DNA of 5,297 nucleotides from assembly GCA_007117235.1 (NCBI GenBank), contig SKGY01000026.1:1-5297 (forward strand). The letters are read 5' to 3'. Under the pieces are notes generated by a model. It was not told the origin of the DNA. It saw only the letters and a list, made by a program, of their open reading frames with translations, and did no database searches. Positions 1 to 5,297 of the stretch are shown piece by piece (position 1 is the first letter of the stretch; each line of letters begins with the position of its first letter). The translations under genes were made by a program, and so were the position numbers. The DNA comes from Balneolaceae bacterium (GTDB taxonomy: Bacteria; Bacteroidota; Rhodothermia; Balneolales; Balneolaceae).

Positions 1-85
1 AGGAACAGAGGAACAGAGGAACAGAGGAACAGAGGAACAGAGGAACAGAGGAACAGAGGAACAGAGGAACAGAGGAACAGAGGAA
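1..85. repeat. Perfect 8-bp tandem repeat (AGGAACAG)n, cut by the left edge
   Basis: The unit AGGAACAG is repeated ten times without a mismatch from 1 to 80, followed by a partial copy to 85. The array begins at the first base of the window, so its true length is unknown. The unit is not a multiple of three and contains no stop in any plus-strand frame, but all three plus frames close at 91-104 just after the array. No start codon leads into it from the right on the minus strand, so it is probably intergenic. Identical copies suggest recent expansion by slippage or unequal recombination, and copy number may vary between strains. It lies downstream of the copper lipoprotein gene. Confidence 0.95.
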
Positions 86-120
86 GTTTCTGATTTTTAA
101 TTAAATAGCCAAATTAAATG

Positions 121-169
121 TTCAATACTTCATCGGTTCAAAATTCGTCTGTTCATCTGTTCAATATTC
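121..169. repeat. Degenerate TTC-periodic tract with 8-8-7 spacing
   Basis: TTC triplets begin at 121, 129, 137, 144, 152, 160 and 167, a spacing of 8,8,7,8,8,7. This makes a 23-bp higher-order unit (121-143 and 144-166, about 16 of 23 bases identical). The core CTGTTC at 149-154 and 157-162 is the reverse complement of the GAACAG core of the 1-85 array, so the two tracts face each other across an AT-rich spacer. The spacer contains a 7-bp AT-only inverted repeat (96-102 with 112-118). The region follows the stop codon of the copper lipoprotein gene and contains no supported gene. Its function is unknown. Confidence 0.6.
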
Positions 170-189
170 ATTAGCATCTGTATTATTCT

Positions 190-672
190 TTACTCCACCG
201 TCGTAATCCCACCATTCATCCCGGGGTGGAAAGAGCAGACGTAGTCGGCGAGAACGGCGGCCAGTTCGGGCGTAAGGGTGAATGTGACGGCGTCTCCGCT
301 TCTCACAACATCAACATCGGGATTGTCACCGAACAATCCTGTTCCTCGTTGTCCGAATAGAATTTCCCGGTCTGCATTTCTGAATTCCAGTGGATGTGAT
401 GATGCGCCGGCTTCATTTTGAAATGTATAGCGTCTGCCTATCTCCATAATCATATCCGGATTGTTGGCACCAATTTCAGCTTCAACTCCATCACCATTTA
501 TAGATGATATGATGTACGCCTGTGCTCCTCTATTCTGAAGTGTGACAACCGCTCCTTCACGTACCGTTTCGTCCATTTCTGCTTCGGTGACGTTGGAACC
601 GCATGAAATTGCAAATAGTGTGACTGAAAAGATGACTAATAAATATGCTGTTTGTTTAAATAAGTTGTCCAT
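190..672 (-). CDS. Lipid-anchored cupredoxin (type 1 blue copper protein)
   Basis: This is a predicted small electron-transfer or copper-binding protein of 160 residues, exported and lipid-anchored. From the ATG at 672 it opens with a lipoprotein signal peptide: a short N-terminus with one Lys, a hydrophobic core, then a lipobox FAISC with Cys24 as the anchor. The rest reads as a single cupredoxin domain. The four expected type 1 copper ligands are visible: His93 in SHPLEF near the middle, then Cys146, His149 and Met152 in CSFHPGM near the C-terminus. The C-x2-H-x2-M spacing is the short loop known from amicyanin. An in-frame GTG at 699 would add nine residues (MNFNLTKLI), but ATG gives the more usual lipoprotein N-terminus. 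The gene lies 80 bp downstream of the membrane-protein gene on the same strand, with no clear promoter between, so co-transcription is plausible. The redox partner is unknown. Confidence 0.85.
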   Translation of the reverse strand: MDNLFKQTAYLLVIFSVTLFAISCGSNVTEAEMDETVREGAVVTLQNRGAQAYIISSINGDGVEAEIGANNPDMIMEIGRRYTFQNEAGASSHPLEFRNADREILFGQRGTGLFGDNPDVDVVRSGDAVTFTLTPELAAVLADYVCSFHPGMNGGITTVE

Positions 673-752
673 AATTAGTTTGGTTAGGTTAAAATTCACT
701 CTCTATCTACAATACGCACCAACCGCCTTATCGGATTGTCTTAAGCAGGTTA

Positions 753-1649
753 TCACTCCTCTTCAGATTCCCTCTTTTCAATCCGGCTGAAATAGACATA
801 GATGAGCTGTGACAAAATACCGGTGATAAGTGCCGTTGCTGCAATCCATCCGCCATACTGTGGATCTGCAGAGAGCGAGATTCGAAGAATTACCGTGGAA
901 CAGACAAAACCCGCATTTCGCAACAATCTTGCGTAGGTCTGGCTGAACATAAACGAAGCGATGAAAATAAAGACATCGGCAAAGATCATCACCGTGTAGA
1001 ACTCCACAAAGAAGATCACGTTGAGATCGAGTGTAAACGGCTCTTCGTAAACAATCAGGTTATAAACTTCAGTGCCAAATTCATATACAGAGAGAAATGT
1101 TAACGACGTAAATACAAAAAGCAGCAGCAGCGCAACTCTCTCCTTCAGGTAGACAAAACGTTTGATCTCACTGTCGGATAGTGACGATAGTTTTTTCCTC
1201 TTCAAACTGACCTGATAATAGAGACCAACTAAAAAGAAGAGCAGTAACCCGCTGCCCAAATCTGTAGCCAGCTGAAGAATCACATCTTTCTGCTCGGCAA
1301 TCTGATCAAAATCATCAAACATGGAGATATCTTTGAATACCCGGCGAATAATAATCAGCGAAATAATCTCATACTGTTTTCTGATGGAGTTGGAAAATGA
1401 TAGCGGAAGTGCCAAAATCAGCAGATAGACTTCATACACCAAAATAATACTGAACGGCGTGTAGAGTGCGGCGAGGTAGTTTGAGTTCAGCGATTGCAGA
1501 TAACTTATTTCGGGGAAGGAGTTCCGTATAAAAATAAGAACCAGGTGACCAATGAACAGAATGAAGGATAGGTAAACCGTTATCCGCTCAATCTTCTTTT
1601 TGACCTGCTCGTCACTTAACAGATGGTATATTTTGGTTTGAGTTGCCAC
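753..1649 (-). CDS. Polytopic inner-membrane protein of unknown function
   Basis: I do not recognise a characterised family. The 298-residue product has a basic N-terminal stretch (KKKIER, 17-22) and about six hydrophobic segments: roughly 24-41, 59-84, 131-148, 172-190, 211-235 and 267-287. A polar stretch of about 45 residues (85-130) contains SIRKQYEIISL and IRRVFKDIS, and the tail is highly charged (EKRESEEE). Simple counting places the basic KRKK at 150-153 outside, against the positive-inside rule, so either the hydrophobic 94-102 segment enters the membrane or the topology differs. The start is GTG at 1649: an in-frame TGA lies three codons upstream and the next internal Met is residue 110. 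Histidines are few (9 and 35), arguing against a b-type haem protein. It precedes the cupredoxin gene on the same strand, which hints at a shared membrane or redox role, but that is only context. The real-gene call is firm; the function is open. Confidence 0.85.
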   Translation of the reverse strand: MATQTKIYHLLSDEQVKKKIERITVYLSFILFIGHLVLIFIRNSFPEISYLQSLNSNYLAALYTPFSIILVYEVYLLILALPLSFSNSIRKQYEIISLIIIRRVFKDISMFDDFDQIAEQKDVILQLATDLGSGLLLFFLVGLYYQVSLKRKKLSSLSDSEIKRFVYLKERVALLLLFVFTSLTFLSVYEFGTEVYNLIVYEEPFTLDLNVIFFVEFYTVMIFADVFIFIASFMFSQTYARLLRNAGFVCSTVILRISLSADPQYGGWIAATALITGILSQLIYVYFSRIEKRESEEE

Positions 1650-1725
1650 GCTTTGTCAAACTATCCGAACGCTTCTATCATTCCACTATGAAAACACTGA
1701 ATAAAGACTCATATTTCTTAAAAGC

Positions 1726-1746
1726 AGGGTTTTAAACCCTTTTTTT
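1726..1746 (+). terminator. Rho-independent terminator-like hairpin with no plus-strand gene before it
   Basis: AGGGTTTTAAACCCT (1726-1740) folds into a perfect stem of five to seven base pairs and runs directly into a T tract (1740-1746). This is the layout of an intrinsic terminator on the plus strand. On the minus strand the hairpin is followed by a poor T run, so it is directional. No annotated plus-strand gene lies upstream, since 753-1649 is on the minus strand. It sits just before the predicted promoter of the TonB receptor gene, and could insulate that promoter from transcription antisense to the membrane-protein gene or end a short transcript. Confidence 0.6.
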
Positions 1747-1754
1747 AGCTTCAC

Positions 1755-1786
1755 TTTGTTGCTCTTGATGAACTGTTTTACCTTTG
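1755..1786 (+). promoter_or_regulatory. Bacteroidota-type promoter (TTTG / TAnnTTTG) for the receptor-hydrolase operon
   Basis: TTTG at 1755-1758 and TACCTTTG at 1779-1786 match the -33 (TTTG) and -7 (TAnnTTTG) elements described for the primary sigma factor of Bacteroides. The centres are 26 bp apart, as expected for -33 and -7. Transcription would start near 1790, giving a leader of about 40 nt before the ATG at 1831. That leader is A-rich upstream of the start and has no Shine-Dalgarno, which is usual in this phylum. No Fur-like or B12-riboswitch signature is evident. Confidence 0.55.
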
Positions 1787-1830
1787 TCTCGACTTAAGCA
1801 AAATCAAAAAATATCAGTTCTCGACACGTT

Positions 1831-3825
1831 ATGAATCTATTTAAACAACTAGCCATTGCTACATCATTGTCTCTCATTGTGTTGGCACAGCCACTGTTTG
1901 GCCAGACAACCGTTAAGCTCGACTCAATTCAGGTTACAGCCTCAAGAATTTCCTCCACCGTATCTGAAAGCGGCAAGCACGTTTCAGTTATTACTCAAGC
2001 CGATATCCGCGAAATGCCGGTTACTTCCGTTGATGAACTGCTTCGCACACTTCCCGGAATAAATATGAATTCGCGTCAGGGTTTCGGCGTGCAGGCTGAT
2101 GTGGGCATCCGTGGAAGCACGTATTCGCAGGTGCTGTTTATGCTGGACAACGTTCCGCTCAACGATCCTCTTACTGCGCATTTCAACACAAATATTCCTA
2201 TTTCACTGGCTGAGATTGGTCAGATCGAACTTATTCGTGGCCCTTCCAGCGCATCGTTTGGTGCCGACGCCGTTGGTGGTGTTGTCCATATCAAGACCAA
2301 AATGTACATGGAGAAAGAGGTGAATCGGACCGGCGGAATCGTATCGTATGCCGTGGCCGATGTTGCAACCGGGCAGAACAATCTGCTTTCAGGCGACGCT
2401 GCCGTTGAACTCCAAAAAAACCGATGGAGGCTCAGTGCATCCCTGCGAACACTCTCTTCTGATGGCGAGCGCCTGGTAAATCCCGGGTTTGATGCCGGCG
2501 TTTCACCCGACGAGTTTTACAACAACTATTTCAATCAAACCAGCATGTCTGCCTCTTTCTCCTATCGCCTGGCGGATGACTGGTCATTCTATGTGCGCGG
2601 TGGCGTTGAAGATCGTGACTTTAGCGCCCGCTACTTCTATACCCGTAGTGAATTTGACGAATCTGTTGAAGAGATCACAAGCCGCTGGATTCTCTCCTCC
2701 ATTACACGAGATACCGGTAATCAGAGAACTGAGTTTAATGCATCATGGCGTCAAGTTGATGACATTTTTGATTTCAACTCACGTATTGGTATTCCGGCCA
2801 ATGAGCACACCACTGACCGATATTTCCTAAACCTCTCCCATCAGATCACAACGGGACAAGTTGGCGCAGGCCCTGCACGCATCATGGGTGGTGCACAGCT
2901 GACCAACAAGCAGATTGTAAGCACCGACCGCGGCAATCACGATGAAGTGATGGGTGGAATCTATCTGATCACTCAGCTGAACCCTATCGATCGGCTGAAC
3001 ATGACGGTGAGCTCCCGTGTGCAGTTTGATGCTCAGAGCAACGCACAGTTTCTGCCACAGCTAAGCACATCATACGATCTTGGCGACGTGACACTCCGTG
3101 GTTCTGCAGGCCGGGCGATTCGGGTTGGGGATTTTACCGAGCGTTTTATCTCATCACAAATTCCGAATCTTGCGCCGGGACGAAATATCGGCAACCCCGA
3201 TCTTGAGCCTGAAAAATCTTACTCATTTGATGCAGGAGCTGACTGGAGACCGGCATCTCAAACAATCCTCTCTGTGACAGGATTTTACCGGACATCAACC
3301 AATCTGATCGACTATATCCTCACCAATTCAAATAACATAACAAACGCTGATAATCTTCAGCCGAATGAGAACTACTTCTACTCTCAAAATATCTCTGAAG
3401 CACAGACCTCCGGTATTGAATTTCAGGCGTCACAGCAAGTACGGCTCTCTGCATCACAATCACTCGGAATTGATGCGGGCTATACGTTTATCCGCACATC
3501 AGCAGAAACCGGTGAGGTATCAAAGTACATCGCCAACCATCCGTCTCATCAGCTATCGCTAGGATTACGGGCATCTGTTGGCAGATTTTTGATCAACTCC
3601 CAATCATCATACCGAGTGCGATCAAGTGAGACAGCACAGGTAATTGGAGCAGTTGTGCCCGATAGTTATTTTGTGACTAACCTCAATATCGAAGCACGGC
3701 TCATGAACAGGGCAACTATTTATACTCAAATACTCAATCTCACCGACACCCAGTATCAGGAAATTCTGGGGCCGCCAATGCCCGGTCGCTGGGTTATGGG
3801 TGGTTTGAGATTCAGAATTCAGTAG
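1831..3825 (+). CDS. TonB-dependent outer-membrane receptor
   Basis: This is a predicted ligand-gated outer-membrane channel powered by TonB-ExbBD, 664 residues long, within the usual range for small receptors of the BtuB/siderophore type. A signal peptide covers about residues 1-24 (ending near PLFG). A TonB-box-like stretch LDSIQVTAS follows at 30-38. The plug domain spans about 48-158 and shows the usual landmarks: VDELLRTLPGI (67-77), VGIRGSTYSQVLFMLDNVPL (91-110) and IELIRGPSSASFGADAVGG (132-150). The remainder alternates in beta-barrel fashion and carries the conserved GNPDLEPEKS motif. The chain ends in GGLRFRIQ, so the aromatic expected at the very C-terminus is three residues in. There is no SusC-type N-terminal extension and no SusD partner. 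Plug features recall BtuB-like receptors, but the substrate (cobalamin, siderophore or other) cannot be settled. It is the first gene of a likely operon with the serine hydrolase. Confidence 0.92.
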   Translation: MNLFKQLAIATSLSLIVLAQPLFGQTTVKLDSIQVTASRISSTVSESGKHVSVITQADIREMPVTSVDELLRTLPGINMNSRQGFGVQADVGIRGSTYSQVLFMLDNVPLNDPLTAHFNTNIPISLAEIGQIELIRGPSSASFGADAVGGVVHIKTKMYMEKEVNRTGGIVSYAVADVATGQNNLLSGDAAVELQKNRWRLSASLRTLSSDGERLVNPGFDAGVSPDEFYNNYFNQTSMSASFSYRLADDWSFYVRGGVEDRDFSARYFYTRSEFDESVEEITSRWILSSITRDTGNQRTEFNASWRQVDDIFDFNSRIGIPANEHTTDRYFLNLSHQITTGQVGAGPARIMGGAQLTNKQIVSTDRGNHDEVMGGIYLITQLNPIDRLNMTVSSRVQFDAQSNAQFLPQLSTSYDLGDVTLRGSAGRAIRVGDFTERFISSQIPNLAPGRNIGNPDLEPEKSYSFDAGADWRPASQTILSVTGFYRTSTNLIDYILTNSNNITNADNLQPNENYFYSQNISEAQTSGIEFQASQQVRLSASQSLGIDAGYTFIRTSAETGEVSKYIANHPSHQLSLGLRASVGRFLINSQSSYRVRSSETAQVIGAVVPDSYFVTNLNIEARLMNRATIYTQILNLTDTQYQEILGPPMPGRWVMGGLRFRIQ

Positions 3826-3870
3826 TCAATTTTATTAGTGATCTCTCAACCATAACAAGTCTCAAAAGTC

Positions 3871-5049
3871 ATGAAACTGTCCCCCGTATCTAATGTGATA
3901 AAAGGCGCTCTTTTTTGCCTGCTGATCATAAATATCCCCACTGCTCTGGCGCAGGAGTTATACTTTCCTGAGTTTGGCGCTGAATGGGAACAGAGATCTG
4001 CAGAAGATGTCGGATTCAATTCCGATCTTCTCAACGAGGCCATCTCATTCGCAATGGAAAATGAAAACAGTGTGGAGCGCGATCTACGTCTGGCCATTCT
4101 TCAGGCGTTTAGTCGTGAGCCCAATCACAAACTTCGCGGGCCAACCCGGGAGCGTGGCGGACCTGCCGGTATGATCATAAAGGATGGATACCTTATAGCA
4201 AGCTGGGGTGATCTGGAGCGGGTTGATATGACCTTCAGCGTTACGAAAAGCTACCTCAGCACCGTTGCCGGTCTTGCCTGGGATGATGGATTGATATCAT
4301 CAACCAACGACAGAGTTGAAAACTACGTTTGGGACGGTACCTTTGCCGGCGAACACAACAGCAAAGTTACCTGGGAGCATCTGCTCAACCAATCATCAGA
4401 CTGGTCAGGGTCGCTTTTTGGCCTTGAAGACTGGACCGATCGTCCACCAAGAGAGGGGACTGTTGATGACTGGAGATTTCGTGAGCTGAATGAGCCGGGC
4501 ACTCACTACAAATACAATGACGTTCGTGTGAATGTGCTCGCCTACTCCCTTCTTCACGTCTATAGAAATCCACTACCGGTGGTTCTGAAGGATCGAATCA
4601 TGGATCCCATCGGGGCTTCAACAACGTGGCGGTGGACCGGCTACGACGAGTCGTGGACAGAGATTGACGGGTTAAAAATGCAGTCAGTTAGTGGCGGCGG
4701 ACATCATGGTGGCGGAATGTTTATCAACACGCTTGACCAGGCACGGTTTGGACTTCTTTTTGCGAGAGACGGAAACTGGAATGGTAATCAGCTGATCTCA
4801 TCCGAGTGGATCGAAAAAGCAGTGGCTCCATCAGAGCCCAATCCCGATTACGCCCTCATGTGGTGGACACTGAAAGGCGATGCCGACTGGGGTGTTACAC
4901 CCGATCATATTTACTACGCAGCCGGGTTCGGAGGCAACTTCATTCTTGTTGATCAGGAAAACGATATCGTCATCGTAACCCGCTGGCTCGATTCGTCACT
5001 CATCGGAGAGTTCGCAGACAAAGTCTACCAAGCGGTTAATAACCGCTAA
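3871..5049 (+). CDS. Exported serine hydrolase, class C beta-lactamase/esterase fold
   Basis: This 392-residue protein belongs to the beta-lactamase-related serine hydrolases (Pfam Beta-lactamase, PF00144), a group of carboxylesterases, amidases, D-aminopeptidases and class C beta-lactamases. A Sec signal peptide covers residues 1-27 and ends in ALA before QE, so the enzyme is periplasmic or secreted. The nucleophile motif S-x-x-K is clear as SVTK at 123-126. The catalytic Tyr is likely Tyr215 in YKYND, where the usual YSN reads YND. The third motif (KTG/HTG in lactamases) appears to be replaced by the glycine- and His-rich GGGHHGGGM at 275-283. GFGGNFILVD (352-361) near the C-terminus is also typical. 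The departures from YSN and KTG favour an esterase or amidase, such as a 6-aminohexanoate-dimer-hydrolase-like enzyme, over a true beta-lactamase. It starts 45 bp after the receptor gene with no terminator between, so co-transcription is likely. Its last codons lie in an inverted repeat. Confidence 0.88.
   Translation: MKLSPVSNVIKGALFCLLIINIPTALAQELYFPEFGAEWEQRSAEDVGFNSDLLNEAISFAMENENSVERDLRLAILQAFSREPNHKLRGPTRERGGPAGMIIKDGYLIASWGDLERVDMTFSVTKSYLSTVAGLAWDDGLISSTNDRVENYVWDGTFAGEHNSKVTWEHLLNQSSDWSGSLFGLEDWTDRPPREGTVDDWRFRELNEPGTHYKYNDVRVNVLAYSLLHVYRNPLPVVLKDRIMDPIGASTTWRWTGYDESWTEIDGLKMQSVSGGGHHGGGMFINTLDQARFGLLFARDGNWNGNQLISSEWIEKAVAPSEPNPDYALMWWTLKGDADWGVTPDHIYYAAGFGGNFILVDQENDIVIVTRWLDSSLIGEFADKVYQAVNNR
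5031..5047. repeat. Short perfect palindrome at the hydrolase stop codon
   Basis: AGCGGTTA (5031-5038) and TAACCGCT (5040-5047) are perfect inverted repeats around a single central A. They cover the last codons of the hydrolase and the first base of its stop. Folding here would compete with the larger inverted repeat that begins at 5041, because both use AACCGC. Confidence 0.6.
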
Positions 5050-5108
5050 GACCGCCAAGTGCGCTAAGGTTTTATACTATCTTTGCGGCCTTGGCGTCCT
5101 CTGCGGTT
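5041..5108. repeat. Large imperfect inverted repeat with 9-bp internal period, between convergent genes
   Basis: Arms at 5041-5068 and 5081-5108 match at about 21 of 28 positions and enclose a 12-nt AT-rich loop. Perfect blocks are AACCGC with GCGGTT, and CGCCAAG with CTTGGCG. Each arm is itself built of 9-bp units: CGCTAAGAC, CGCCAAGTG, CGCTAAGG in the left arm and CTTTGCGGC, CTTGGCGTC, CTCTGCGG in the right. The left arm starts inside the hydrolase gene and includes its stop codon. Lying between two converging genes, it may act as a bidirectional transcription end or mRNA-protecting hairpin, although no long T tract follows on either side. Similar CGCNAAGNN palindromes recur in many bacterial genomes in my memory, so this may be one copy of a dispersed family. 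Confidence 0.75.
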
Positions 5109-5122
5109 CCTCCCCCTGCGGT

Positions 5123-5297
5123 TTAATAAGATAAAATCTCCACCAGTGCCGGGTTGATGTAGTAGTGCTTTCCCTTAATCTCTTTCTTCTCCAGGATCTG
5201 CAGTTCCGCCAGTTCGTTCAGGTAGTTGCGAGCCGTGTTTTCGGCGTAGACGCCGCGGTCTGTCAGGTGGTTCACTTTTATATAGGGCTGGGTAAAA
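5123..5297 (-). CDS. Fic family protein, C-terminal fragment (partial at window edge)
   Basis: Read on the minus strand from the right edge, an open frame of 57 codons ends in TAA at 5123-5125. It encodes a C-terminal winged-helix-like segment: FTQPYIKVNHLTDRG, then a recognition-helix-like AENTARNYLNELAEL, then the turn and wing ILEKKEIKGKHYYINPAL. This pattern closes many Fic-family proteins, in which a Fic (AMPylation) domain is followed by a DNA-binding-like helix-turn-helix. The catalytic HPFxxGNGR motif would lie outside the window, so activity cannot be judged. The gene converges on the receptor-hydrolase operon, and the inverted repeat ends 14 bp beyond its stop. The family call rests on the tail alone; another winged-helix protein is the main alternative. 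Confidence 0.7.
   Translation of the reverse strand, partial: FTQPYIKVNHLTDRGVYAENTARNYLNELAELQILEKKEIKGKHYYINPALVEILSY

Noticed and set aside
1..85. The left-edge array as a CRISPR
   Set aside because: The 8-bp units abut with no spacers and are far too short for CRISPR repeats.
1..104. The repeat as the coding end of a gene entering from the left (an RNRGTEEQ-like repeat peptide)
   Set aside because: All three plus frames are open only because the repeat contains no stop. Composition and immediate closure at 91-104 give no positive support.
542..790. 82-codon plus-strand open frame
   Set aside because: It lies antisense to the cupredoxin signal peptide region and the end of the membrane-protein gene, and encodes no recognisable domain.
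753..1649. The membrane protein as a haem-binding cytochrome b partner of the cupredoxin
   Set aside because: Only two histidines are present and only one lies in a membrane segment, so bis-His haem ligation is not supported.
1650..1830. A cobalamin riboswitch ahead of the BtuB-like receptor
   Set aside because: No B12-box-like conserved core is visible, and the predicted leader of about 40 nt is too short.
2489..2830. 113-codon plus-strand open frame within the receptor gene
   Set aside because: It is an out-of-frame shadow of a well-supported receptor coding sequence with no domain signal.
3846..4097. 83-codon minus-strand open frame opposite the hydrolase start
   Set aside because: It is antisense to the hydrolase signal peptide and N-terminus; composition is that of a shadow frame.
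5078..5085. TATCTTTG as a second Bacteroidota -7 promoter element
   Set aside because: There is no TTTG about 26 bp upstream, the match arises from the loop and the CTTTGCGG repeat unit, and no plus-strand gene follows.

Overview
The window carries five protein-coding genes, one of them cut by the right edge, and no RNA gene. Several signs suggest a Bacteroidota-like organism, possibly the Balneolota/Rhodothermota group. None of the starts has a convincing Shine-Dalgarno sequence. A TTTG / TAnnTTTG promoter of the Bacteroidota type lies before the TonB-dependent receptor. The receptor and the Fic-type C-terminus resemble proteins of that phylum as I remember them. This placement is an inference, not a database result.

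Layout: positions 1-85 are a perfect 8-bp tandem repeat that continues past the left edge. Positions 121-169 are a degenerate TTC-periodic stretch of opposite polarity. Two minus-strand genes follow, 80 bp apart. The upstream one (753-1649) encodes an unrecognised polytopic membrane protein. The downstream one (190-672) encodes a lipoprotein with a complete type 1 copper site. The divergent intergenic region (1650-1830) holds an orphan plus-strand terminator and a good Bacteroidota-type promoter.

That promoter should drive a two-gene plus-strand operon: a TonB-dependent outer-membrane receptor (1831-3825), then, 45 bp later, an exported serine hydrolase of the class C beta-lactamase/esterase fold (3871-5049). 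A plausible reading is that the receptor imports a ligand and the hydrolase processes it in the periplasm, but the ligand cannot be named from sequence. The operon converges on the 3' end of a Fic-family gene (5123-5297, minus strand, partial). The gap between them is filled by a large imperfect inverted repeat with a 9-bp internal period, which also supplies the last codons of the hydrolase.

Most of the window is ordinary chromosome. The parts worth a second look are the non-coding ones: the paired repeat tracts at the left edge, the terminator with an overlapping mini-ORF in the divergent region, and the palindromic element between the convergent genes. I found no clear sign of a new multi-gene system.
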